A DNA stretch of 64,000 nt from Acanthochromis polyacanthus (lineage: Eukaryota > Chordata > Actinopteri > Pomacentridae). Below are positions 50,641 to 61,133 of the stretch, in pieces (positions within the stretch are counted from its first letter, which is position 1; each line of letters starts with the position of its first letter). The stretch spans positions 28,693,974 through 28,757,973 of the forward strand of contig NC_067121.1 of assembly GCF_021347895.1 (NCBI RefSeq), read 5' to 3'. Made by a program: the position numbers and the translations under genes. The notes under the pieces were generated by a model, which worked only from the letters and a program-made list of their open reading frames with translations, made no database searches and was not told the DNA's origin.

Positions 50641-53600
50641 ATGCTTTCAGGAAAATGTGCCCGTTTACTCTGGCTACCGACTAGCCTGGTGATTTTCAAA
50701 TTTAGCCACTGTATGATTGATAAAAACTTCTCTTTTCTTATCTTATACACCTGATGGAGCCTTAAGTACTTGTCTGATTACTGTTGCCTCACAGATAGAA
50801 TTTAAAAACAAGTACTTTTTTTAGCATCTGCCATTTTCACCACTATTTTTGCCATGTTGTTGACTCCAAATTTGATTTTTATGGTGCTTTCTCTCAGTAG
50901 GTATGCCTAAATTGTCCTTCACCTTAAGGTTAAATTGGTTGTTTTATGATATATGTACATATATCCATATGATTTCTGGAGAAAATGGGTCTACCTATCG
51001 GACCAATAAGTTATTCTTTGTGGTGTATTTCTATGCACAAAAGGAAACACCTTAGCATTTGTCTAAAAATTGCATTACAGTGGGCCGGATGTTTCTGTAT
51101 TTGAATGGAGGCTGAAGCAAAGCTGCTCACAACTCAGTGTGCTGTAATGACTGTGTGATATCAGTGGTGTATTTGAACAGATAGAGGAAACATATTTTGA
51201 CAGGACTGTCAAAATATGCTGTCTTTGATATCATATTCCTGCAATATGTAACTTTCCCTGGGAAGAGGCCTCGAGGCAGTGTAGCGTATTGTTATGCCAG
51301 CGCTCTTCTCCCTCAGTTGGTTGACTTTCCCCAGCACATGTTGCCCATCCTCATGTCCAGCCTCAGATATCGTAACATGTAGCCCGAGGCAGAGATAACC
51401 AACACCTTTCCTGTGCTGGAGTTGCTGTTCTCACCTTGAGAATCCCATTTTAGTGAAAAATTATCAGCAAATGGCACAATGAGCATCAATAACATGGAAA
51501 TAAGGCATGTTCAGAAAAAGGTCAAAATCAAATTCACGTATGTAATGAGGGAGAAATCTGACTGTGGTTTAAAAAGCCACAGACAGAGAATGTGTGTTTT
51601 CTTATGAGCTCCCAATGTTTAGGAATTATTTAAAACAATGGCAGGATGGTAAGCAAGGGGAAGGTTTTTCCCTCCCTTTCCACCCAACTGGATCCAGTAT
51701 TAGAGGGCTGCCATTGGATTGCAGTCATTTATCTTTCCTATGTGTATATGGCATTATGAGTAATGGTACTTTCACGCTTTTCAGCTCCCTTGATTACTTT
51801 GGCCCCCACTCCTCCTCCCTCATACCTTTTTATTCCAATGACATATTCTTTCAAATGTAATCCGGACAACTTTGACAAAGTCAGATGCAAACTGCAGAGG
51901 ATTGAAAGTGAACATAAGGCCGGCAAGGAGAGGCAGAGGTTCTGGAAATGGCACAACCTTTAAACAACAGAAATGAAAGGGTTCTGATGCTATTAGCTTG
52001 ACTTTGCTGAGGGACTGCTGGCTACATTTTCCTGAATTTTTATCCTTGAAGTCAGTCAGTGCGCATATTAACATCATGTACACGGTATTCTGTCACATTC
52101 TCACAATGTTTCATTTTCTAGTCTTTTTAACAATGACTTTGCCAGACAGCTTGGTGACAACTAGAAAGCAAAGAGCCATTTTCAAGCAGAAACATAGTTT
52201 TCACAATAAGGAAAGCATAGCTAAGAAAACAACTGAAGTTGAAAGTCATCGCTCCGCAATATGATGAGATTCTTTTAAAGGAATCTGCCTTCACCATTGT
52301 TATTACTGGGCAGTTGAAGCAGTGCTGTAGCAATGGCAGCCTGTTTAGTTGGCTGGCCGACTGCTGGTCAGTGCCCACTTTTTGGTGCAGCTCCAGAGAT
52401 GAATACTGCTGGGGAAAGCCTGATTAGTGTTACTGACAGCCCATAGATCTTAGCTGGCTCGCCCTCGGCCTAGCCTCCCTGCTTCTCCTTTGTCTCTCTG
52501 AATATCTCATCATGCATACACGTGGCCAGTGTATCTGCAGATTCTGAAAGGATTTATATAAAAATTTTAAAATGCCACATGAAAGTTATTCAGTTGCTGC
52601 ATTTAAATCCATGAGTTTTTCCAACCAAGATTCAAAAGGACTGAAGATCCACTTCCACCAGTCTTGTTGAAGCTTTTTACAAAATCTAAATGTCTTCCTC
52701 AGCAGACAGAGGGGAAGACTGGTAAAAGCTGTTGTTTCCATGTTCAAAATATAGTTCTTGCTAGACAGATACGTGCTGTTTTTCACACATAATGTTTTGG
52801 GTGCGATCATTTGAAATACTGGTTTGAAGAGGGCCTCGTCCTCATCCTTTCTGTTACATCTGTCTCTCCCACATTTCACAAACATGCAGCTGGGGATGAG
52901 ATGATGAAACAACCATGAATCGGGCTCTAAATTCCGGCATAATGCAAAAGTAGATGCCTGAAAGGAAGTGCCCCTCTGTAACTTGAGCAAAACTAAAGAT
53001 GGATGATAGATTAAAGAAAAAAAACCCAGCATATTCTGTAATGTCTTAGAAAGGTGGCACCATGTGTTTCTTTAGGCTCAGGGATTTAGGTTTTTCCTTT
53101 AACTTGTCACCTGTCTGTATTGTCAACTAAACACTTTCTTGTAGAATGTGAGACACAAATCTCTGAATGCCTCTGTAGACATGACTGTACAAGAAAATGT
53201 TATGTTAAAGGACGATGTGCAGGCACAGAAACAAGATGTTCCGAAATGGCAACAGTACTTCATTTGACTTACGATGCTTTGTGGGATTCAACAGAGGCTT
53301 CTGCACCAGGGTGGCTATAGCTAATTCATCCAACTTGATCTTAAATCTTAACTCTATATCAACTGCAGATGAAATCTATTCTCTTGAATTGAGGAACTAA
53401 TGGAGCTTTCAGTACATTATCCAAACATCAAGAGCTAAACCTGCTGAGAAACGGAATGAAAAATGACACCTTTCTACAAACGCACACACACTCACACACA
53501 CAGTCTGCAGTCTTTTCCTGACATAGCAGGGTGCATTCACTGGCCTGTCAGAATTTTCTTCTTCTATCTGTTTGTGTTTGTGTGTGTCCTCTGCTGAGGT

Positions 53601-53888
53601 GAAGCCCTAATGGTGAATGCTCTTATCTGTGCTGGTACTAAGGAAGAAGTGGCAGAGGAGCAGCATGTGGTCGTATGGATTAAGTGTATCAGTGTGTCTA
53701 CTTAAGATGGTGTAAAAAGATGAAAGTCTCTTACCACTGTGACACTTGCAACTTAAAGCTGGGTTGCCTCGACTTGTATAATCCTACTCTTTTCACTTCT
53801 TCCATGTGGCCACTTGACAGTGTATAATAACTGGATCAGTTGCACTTTCAGGTTGGAAGGGTAGTGGTGGCAGTGTAAAGGCTGGGTT
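50641..53888. other. Unannotated DNA
   Basis: No gene supported. The 148-codon minus-strand frame at 52,586-53,032 lacks any recognisable domain. A short AC-rich stretch is at about 53,480-53,502. Confidence 0.45.
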
Positions 53889-54210
53889 AAGCTTGTTGTA
53901 TGCTTACGGCGTCTGCGAGGTCCGTGCGGCTCCACGTGGATAAATAACATAATTTTAGCAGCCACGCCCCCTCGAGCGGTCATTGTCACAAGGAAAATTT
54001 CCACTTAGTGCACCTCCACATTTTTGTAACTACGAGCTACAAGGACAGAGCCGCGCGGAAAAACATGGCAGAGGACCAGGACCTAAAATTGTGTTTGCAA
54101 GTCTGTTTCATGTTATAGTTGTATGAAGAGTTCTTTCAAGCGTAAGCACAAAAAATACATGGTCAGATTTGGGCAAATAACATGCTTTGGTGGCCACTTT
54201 CACATGTTAA
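53889..54210 (+). mobile_element. Left-end fragment of a Harbinger-like element
   Basis: It reads GTTAAGCTTGTTGTATGC, then CGGCGTCTGCGAGGTCCGTG and CAGCCACGCCCCCTCGAGCG, and later CTACGAGCTACAAGGACAGA, CCGCGCGGAAAAACATGGCA. This layout resembles 5' ends of fish PIF/Harbinger elements, in which the ATG (here 54,064) opens a MADF/Myb-like DNA-binding protein. The frame begins MAEDQDLKLCLQV and then meets a stop, so it is dead. No matching right end was found. Assignment is from memory. The next element starts immediately at its right edge. Confidence 0.4.
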
Positions 54211-54855
54211 GGCCCGGTCACACCGCCCGAACTTTGCTGGAGCGTTCCTGGAGCGGTGAAAAAAATTCATCACCGCTCGTAACCGTTCACCACTGTTTAA
54301 CAGAAGTTGGCCCCCGTTAAAGCAACGCCGTATACGCTCGGCCACCGCTGATGTTTCTGGAGGGGCCCTCCTACCGCTCCGAAAGTTTTGAGCTGCACAA
54401 AATATTGCGAGCGGTGAGGAGGGGGCAATTTTCCGCCCCGGCAAAGTTCACCCCCGCTCCACCAATGCCCAGTCAAAGTTTGGCACCGCTAGACGTAAGT
54501 TTGTGGACGCTTGGGTCCGCTAGGCCAACGCAGAAATCTTGAACGCTGGACCACCACTGCTTCGCCAGTGTTGCCCGGGCGGCGATTAAACGTTGCACGA
54601 ACTTCGGTGGAGCGGTTGTAAGCGTTTTACGAGCGGACACGGGGTTGCTGGAATGGTGTCGGGCGTTTGAAGCAGTGATCCATGGCGGTGATGAACTTTG
54701 GTTTGGCGTTGGTATAGAGGTGTCGGAGCGGGACCAGAATTTGGCTTTAAATACGGGGAGAAATGGACCAGGAGCTCATTTGGAATTGAGCTGTCGTTGA
54801 GTTCAGACCTCATCTATATCGAATTTGCTCAAAGTTACAGTAAAACTGTATCACC

Positions 54856-55107
54856 GTGGATGCTGAGAGACTTGCTATGATTGGTGCACTAGTCCAGCAG
54901 CAGAACCAGAACCTCCTCAGATTGCAACAAGCTGTTGACAGAAGGAGAAGAAAGAGAAGAAGGAGAGACAGAGTTGTGTGGGTCAGACAGTGGATACTGA
55001 GAAGGCCTGAACATGGACTGTATGACAAGCTGATGGTGGTGCTGAGGAATGAGGATCCACGAGCCTTCCAGCACTTCATGAGGATGTCACTAGCCATGTT
55101 TGATGAA
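54856..55107 (+). pseudogene. PIF/Harbinger (HARBI1-like) transposase, N-terminal fragment
   Basis: About 84 codons read as the N-terminal part of a HARBI1-like nuclease: an acidic/Gln-rich start (MDAERLAMIGALVQQQNQN), a very basic run RRRRKRRRRDR (residues 29-39) likely to be a nuclear signal, and then the family motif VWVRQWILRRPEHGLYDKLM (40-59) with RNEDPRAFQHFMRMSLAMFD (64-83). Homology stops at MFDE. The frame then runs into the minisatellite and ends at 55,224, so the whole DDE catalytic domain is missing. The apparent first codon is GTG just after an in-frame stop, which suggests an ATG-to-GTG mutation; the first in-frame ATG is codon 8 at 54,877. Non-functional as an enzyme, though a short DNA-binding product cannot be excluded. 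Confidence 0.75.
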
Positions 55108-55140
55108 CGATCCGTTCAGCTCCGTCGTCACAAGCGGTAT

Positions 55141-55320
55141 GCCGCTAAACCAACGTTATACCCCCGCCGAGCCAACGCCCGCATGCGGAGAATGCCGCTA
55201 TACCAACGCTCGCGTCACCACTAAACCACCGCTCGCCACCGCTAAACCAACGCTCGATACCGCTAAACCAACGCGAAAGCAACGCTCGCTACCGCTAAAC
55301 CAACGCTAAGCCAACGCCCG
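55141..55320. repeat. GC-rich ~21-bp minisatellite inside the Harbinger-like element
   Basis: Seven to eight diverged units of a consensus close to CCGCTAAACCAACGCTCGCT occur with insertions of GAAAGCAACG, AAGCCAACGCC and similar. Units in the middle (55,217-55,290) are nearly identical while the left units are degraded, suggesting outward decay with central homogenisation. The same words appear scattered in the left half of the element, so the array probably grew from subterminal motifs. Confidence 0.85.
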
Positions 55321-55448
55321 TGTTTTCGATTTTTTTTTTTCCCATTTTGTGCGTGGTGACGAGCGTTGTCGAAATTCGGCCCCCCTCCCTACCGTTCAAG
55401 GAACGCTCCAGCAAGTTCGGGTGTTCCTTGAACGCAAAACATTGATAA

Positions 55449-55515
55449 TGTTTAGGCACCAAAATTACTTTGTTAAAGTAAGTAAAAAATTTTATGGTTA
55501 TGGTTAAAATATGAC
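55449..55515 (+). repeat. Dispersed repeat fragment, related to 47.46 kb
   Basis: GTTTAGGCACCAAAATTACT, TTGTTAAAGTAAGTAAAAAA and TTTTATGGTTATGGTTAAAA align with 47,467-47,526. It begins about 15 bases from the right tip of the Harbinger-like element. Confidence 0.5.
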
Positions 55516-56078
55516 AATTCTGCTATGTGTTTGAAGCATCGTCTACATTTTCTGGGTTTTTAAGGTAGCAAGTCCAACCTCATCTAATATGTGATTGATT
55601 TGCTGCTAAACAGTAAGATAAATTGCAAAGATATGTTGATTAAAACATGTTTGTGATATGTTCCAATCCATCAGAAAATAGATTTCATTTAAAACGTAAC
55701 TGATGATGCAGGCTAGTTGTATAAGAACATCATATTGTGGAGGCTGAATTGTCCAGTGTGCCTAATGCATATCCCTTCTTGTGAACTGGACTGGGGGAAA
55801 AAGAGAAGAAGGGAGATGTGGGGAAAGGGGTAGTGGAAGCAAAGGGGACAGTAAATCTGCCACATGGTAATGGTCTAACTATGAAAATATACCTGCTATT
55901 TGTCAACAATCTTTTTCCAGAATCGCAGACTCCTTTAAATCTAAAAACATGAGGGATAGCTTCAGCTGCTTTCCTTCCCTGCTGTCCCACGCTGTTGGTG
56001 ATTTATCTGCCGCTCTACCTTCTGGTCCGTAACTAATCTCTGATATATTCCCCCATCTTTCTATCTCATTGCAGTTAC
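55516..56078. other. Unannotated DNA
   Basis: AT-rich sequence then a short purine-rich patch at about 55,790-55,850. No gene supported. Confidence 0.45.
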
Positions 56079-56126
56079 TTTCTCTCTCTCTCGCTCTCTC
56101 TCTCTCGCTCTCTCTCTCTTTTTTTC
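56079..56126. repeat. (CT)n-rich simple repeat
   Basis: Imperfect CT repeat with regularly spaced CGCT interruptions, ending in a T run. It produces a Glu/Arg-rich artefactual frame on the minus strand. Confidence 0.9.
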
Positions 56127-57766
56127 TCTTGTCTTTACTCCCCAAGCTTTCATTTAGCCCCATTATACTCAGACATGTGCATCCACTTTGTTAACCAGTA
56201 ACCTCGACAGCCTCTGTGATTTGCCAGCGCCATTACATGCACAAATGCAGGACCACATCCCCTTAAATCCCAGTCCTAGTCAGCACTTATACAAAGTAGA
56301 CAGTGTGGTCTGTCTGGCATGTTCTGCTTGTAAAGCCCACTGCTTCCACACAGTTGGCCGTTGGTCCGGTTTATCTTCACTTGTCATACATCTTCCCAGT
56401 CGCTCTCACGGGCTTCTGGGCATTCCATCACTGTGCAGCAAAACACAAACATAGAAATCCAGTGACACACACACATATATAGAGAGAGACAAATACACAG
56501 AGAGTAGTAGCAGGTTGCCCAAGGCTGTTGCTGAAATGACTGGCTAACCACCAGGAGTTACATGGACTGCTTGAACTCTGTCAGTCAATAGTCCATCACC
56601 CCAGGTTCTTTCTACCATGGTGGTTTGGATTTAGCCTCAGGCTGTGAGTGTGAGTCTGTGTGTTTGTGATTCTGGAGGCATAAAATTCAGGTATAAAGAC
56701 ACACAGAGAGAGAGAGACAGACTCAGGGAGACGGAGTGAAGGAAACACTAAAATATTTATTAACAGATTAAGAAAATAGTTTTCCAATAGTGTGTCTCAT
56801 CCCATTGCCAGTGGCTTCACACAGGCCTAGAATCTACAGTGTTTGTATTTAGACTGTGGTGAAACAGACCACTTTGAAAACAAGTGGAATTGAAGTGAAG
56901 ATGAAGCATTTACAGGGTTAAAGCCTCACAAGTTCTCTCCAGGTTACTGACTATTGGACTAAAAATAACGTCATGGATGGCATGTGATTTATGTCTGTGC
57001 ACGCGCACCTCTGTTTGACAAACGCGTATGGATGTGAGCTCCAAGGCATGACCCACCATCTGTACATACATAGTGACTCTTTGATCATTAACAGACTTTT
57101 ACCATTCAGCGGTGTCAGGTATGCGTGTGATGATCTGCTGGATTATGAACGCTCTCAAATTGTTTCATCCTTATTTTGAACCTACATGAAAACATTTATC
57201 AAAAAGAGGCATGCATGCTTTGTATTGCAAATGGACCCTCCCAGATGATGCAGGACAGTTGACTGATAATGCCTGTGATGTTTCTGAATCCTCAGAGGAG
57301 AACATGCAGGGGTGTGAATATGTGAATGTGCCACAAAGTTTTGAAATGCTTTCATGCTCCGGATGAGTCCAGTGATCTAGACAAGGTAACACGAAACACT
57401 GACTGACAGATTTTCTCACATTACTTTTACAAATGTGACCACTTGAATCCTTTTACCCTCATTCTTTTTACCCCAAACTGCTACCGTGCAAAATTACTAG
57501 TACAGATGTTAGCAGTAAGCCAGTCAGTAGCAGATATACAGACTGTGTTGTAAAGCTTTGAATGCATCATCTCTGTATGTAATTACCCCACCAGTACAAT
57601 TTGTTTTTAGTCAATGTGCACTTTATGACTACTTGGCAATGGGGCATGTCTGTAGACAAATTGCTGTTCTTGGTCAAAAGACAAAAAGGATTCAGTTAGA
57701 ACTCACAAGAACATCTTTTATTGTTACTCGGAAGATTTTAACTTTCAGTAGAGTACAGCTGACTGC
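56127..57766. other. Unannotated DNA
   Basis: No gene supported. Short AC/GA-rich stretches lie at about 56,465-56,500 and 56,700-56,720. Confidence 0.45.
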
Positions 57767-57945
57767 CGGGCAGCAGTGATTCAGGTGATAGAGTGGGCTG
57801 TCCTTTAATCACAGGGTTGAACAGTCGATCCTGTGCCTCTCCACATGCCAATGTCCTCGGGCAACATACTGAACCCAGAGTTGCTCCCAAAGGTGGAAGG
57901 TTTGTGGACTGTGTGTGATGGTGAATGAGAAACACTGTAAAGTGA
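57767..57945 (+). mobile_element. tRNA-derived SINE (fish type)
   Basis: The head is tRNA-like. An A-box-like region reads GTGATTCAGGTGATAGAGTGG (57,775-57,795), and a decayed B-box region reads GGGTTGAACAGTCGATCC (57,814-57,831). The body follows with TCCTCGGGCAACATACTGAACCC then AGAGTTGCTCCCAAAGG and TGTGTGATGGTGAATGAGA...TGTAAAG. This order is that of an abundant percomorph tRNA-SINE I recall (TCCTTGGGCAAGACACTTAACCC...GTTGCTCC...). Several changes in the B box suggest an old, transcriptionally dead copy. Confidence 0.8.
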
Positions 57946-60747
57946 GTCCTGCTGAGGTAGATGAGCTCGATATTAGTGCAGACTTTGTACCAGTTAGTTC
58001 ATGTCCTCATGTATTCTCTCAAGCATGCTCAGAAACATTGCAGGTGAATGTCCAGATTTAGCTCTTTACTCCGAATATTGTTTGGACATTGTGTGTTGTG
58101 TTTATCACCATTGTACCTGTGGTACAAAAAAGGAAACATAAATGCTCAACTGATGAGGATGAAGACAGGAAATGGGCATATAAAGACTGAACTTCTCAAC
58201 TTCTACACCACACTTTTTGTGCTGAAGGAGATTGTTTTTTTCTATTTAAGGCTGTCACAATACCGAATTGTTACTACACAATAATTATGGCCAAAATAAT
58301 TCACAGTAATAATATGACTGCAGTATTTATAGAAATTTAAGCAAAAAAGGAAAGAGCGAGTCTGTAGCCATAGCTGCACTCGTCGTTGTTCCTATGTTAG
58401 TGTCAACCAGATAGCTGCTGGCACTGGAGTATTTATGGTATTATCACGTGTATGATTAAGAGCATATACCTCCCTAACTGCAGTTCATTTGAAATCACCG
58501 TCCATTTACTTATGACTGTACCTCTTTCAGCATCAGCTTAAGTCATCAGGAATTAGTGACAAATATCTATTTTTATATGCGGTTTCTTTTGTGTGCTGCT
58601 TCTCCAAATAAGATACCCTGCTGTGCACACCATTGTGACCAGAAGACTGTGGAGAAGGAGTACTAAATCGGTACTTAAAAGCTCTAAACCCCTCATTCCC
58701 AGTGGTGCAGTACTCACTAATTCTCTGTGTTGTTGGGGTACTGTGTGTTGGTGTGTTTGCATACACATTTGTGTGTCCTAAATGAGTCCTCTGCGGAAAG
58801 TAACAGTTTTTTCACTCTCATACTTTTCTAGAGGGGCTTATAGGTCCCTTCAGCCATGACTAAAGCTTTTCTCCTGCTTTAAAAGTGCCTCTGCCAGCAA
58901 CTTTCACCTCCCTGGGGTGATTTCTCATTCTTTATCCACAGCACCATACATGGATTTGCAACTATTTTCCAGTCATATGTTAGACCTTTACATTTAAAGT
59001 TCTTTAATCCTGCATTTGCCTATATTGCATACTTATTCTCACCAAATGAATCAGAATACATTTTCTTTTCAGGATAAACTAGAGATGGAAATGACGGGTT
59101 ATTGGAACTAGAAAATGACTGAGATTTCTCACCAGCTGTGTCTTAAGTTCAGCGGAAGAACTTTGTGATTTATTGTGAAATGTGTTTTATGGACACAAGC
59201 AGTTCTAATATTGCATTGATAGCCCCCACATGACCTGTGACAGCAAATTTAATTGTGATTACAATGGTGAGGTTGTTTGTTTGAGTAGAGTCAGCAACTC
59301 TGGAGAAAGATTCATATTTACACAGGAGATTGTGTGTGTGTGTGTGTTTTTTTTTTTTTAATTATTAGCCGTATATAATTTACTTCATGTGAATTATACT
59401 GCCAGCCAATGAAATTATATCTGTATCCCCTTTTCACAGGAATGGAACGTGGAAGCTTTAGAATACATTTTTTTGTCACATCTATTTAGCAAAGGGAACA
59501 GACCAGCCACTTTCAGACCTTTTATCAATGTGCGACTCTATGATTTTTATTGAGCACACCACAGTAGAAGTAATTTCCTGCTCTTCTCTTGTTAGACCAC
59601 TATTGGAACAGATTTTGTGCTGTAATTGAATCAGACATCTTGGAGCTCGGACAGATGTAATACACTTCCTGCTCTTTTCAATCCATTATTCCTCTGGTGG
59701 GCTTGTAGATCTTAGAGATTGTCCAAAGGAAACGGAATTGACGTGCCAGAAGGAAGCAGGTTGAGGGCAGCTTGTTAAGGTGTTGATGTACGCTTTGTTC
59801 TGTAAAAAATCTAGGAAAAAACTGTGCATTTCTTTTTGGTGTGCATGCAAAATCCACTTTCTAAGAACTTGTTCAGATGTTTGACTGTGTGAATATTCAA
59901 TATTTTATTGATCAACAAGCCCACATTTTAATTAATTCCCATCTGTCACCACCATGGATATTAGATATATGTTGACTATTTCCCCCTTTTGACTGTGGTG
60001 CCTTCACTGTTAGCTCAGGAAAAAGTCCCAACAAATTGCCAGGCTGACAGTTCACACCTGTCACCTGATGCCAGTGGCAGGTAAAGAGAATGAGACACAG
60101 AAAGCCAGAGAAAGACACGGTTAAGTGGGTTTAGATGACAGATTTACCATTGGCAGACAGTGACAGACAGAAGATCTGAGACAGACGGTGCAAAAAGTTA
60201 GAGGCAGTCAGACTCGCAGCTGAGATAAATCAGCAACAAAATGGATAAGAGGTGCAGCAACCAAACAGAGATCTGCCACAGTACAACTTCTGTGACTGCA
60301 GTGGATCGAGCAATGCATCTCCCACCCAGCATCTTTAATGTCGAAATAACCAACCTGGCAGAGCAGGAAGACTTGTCCTCTTTCGTTTGGTGATCTGTGA
60401 GTTTGTATGGCAGACTGAAGACAGCATCATCAAATAGTTTAGTTATAAAGCAGGTATTTACAGACATGATGCTGTTTTTATTTTAGCATAAGTCATCAAT
60501 TGTATCTCCCCTGTGCAACATCTACAACTAGGATACAAACTGATTAATTAACAATTGCTAACACTACATAACATATCTTTTGCTGATTTACTGCTAGATG
60601 ATTACATACATGTTTATGTGCTTGTAAAATGAGGTACAGATCATTTTAAAACTCTTTCCAAATGATAGCAAAAGTTGAGAAGCAGGAAGACTTCTCAGAA
60701 ATAGTAGTCTCAAACTGATGTCAACTCATTGTCCACCTCTTTGTATT
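57946..60747. other. Unannotated DNA
   Basis: No gene supported. A GT/T-rich simple stretch is at 59,333-59,360. GGCTGTCACAATACCGAATT at about 58,250 faintly resembles the tip of a hAT-type MITE, but no partner end was found. Confidence 0.4.
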
Positions 60748-61133
60748 TACAGCGCCCTTCATAATTACTGGCACCCCTGGTTAAGATGTGTTGAAAGCCT
60801 TAAAATAAATTCAATTTTTCATTGCAGAAGCATACTCTCACACTGAAATTTGTAGAAAACTGTATTGTAGGATTAGGTGCTGTTTTGTTGGCAAAAGGGG
60901 GTTATACAAAGTATCAACATCAGGGGTGCTAATAATTGTGACACACATGATTTGATGTAAAAGAATTATTTCTTAATGTATGATTTTTAATTTTCCCCCC
61001 GCTGAATAAATGCACTTGAATTAAAGGTTGGATTTTAATTTTGGTCCTACATTATTTAGAAAAAAACTGAATTTATTAGAAGCTAAAGAATATATCTTAA
61101 CCAGGGGTGCCAATAATTATGGAGGGTGCTGTA
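60748..61133. mobile_element. Tc1/mariner-type MITE, 382 bp, TA target duplication
   Basis: TA dinucleotides at 60,748-60,749 and 61,132-61,133 flank the unit. The left tip CAGCGCCCTTCATAATTACT then GGCACCCCTGGTTAAGAT matches the reverse complement of the right tip CAGCACCCTCCATAATTATT then GGCACCCCTGGTTAAGAT over about 39 bases. An extra internal copy of the site (CAGGGGTGCTAATAATTGTG at 60,921-60,940) lies in the same orientation as the right end. There is no coding capacity; it would need a Tc1/mariner transposase in trans. Its ends differ from those of the intact Tc1 element at 34.6 kb, so that transposase is not an obvious partner. Confidence 0.9.

Larger units (their letters stand above)
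54211..55434 (+). mobile_element. Harbinger-like element with truncated transposase and internal minisatellite
   Basis: The left end starts GGCCCGGTCACACC after TTA (54,207-54,209). Terminal inverted repeats pair 54,220-54,257 with 55,391-55,424: both contain CCCGAAC, TTGCTGGAGCGTTCC and a diverged CGGT end, with short gaps. Between them lie several hundred bases dense in AACGCT/AGCGTT and CCGCT/AGCGG words on both strands, a transposase N-terminus (54,856-55,107) and a 21-bp minisatellite (55,141-55,320). The right tip does not mirror GGCCCGGTCACACC. Instead it holds an 11-base perfect hairpin (CGTTCAAGGAA...TTCCTTGAACG). No target duplication could be proven. The element is much less AT-rich than its surroundings. 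It is non-autonomous as it stands. Confidence 0.65.

Noticed and set aside
52586..53032. 148-codon minus-strand frame
   Set aside because: No recognisable motif, and composition like surrounding non-coding DNA.
57775..57831. tRNA gene
   Set aside because: The boxes belong to a SINE head: a SINE body follows, and the B box is mutated.
58250..58330. hAT-like tip GGCTGTCACAATAC
   Set aside because: No matching inverted end or target duplication nearby.
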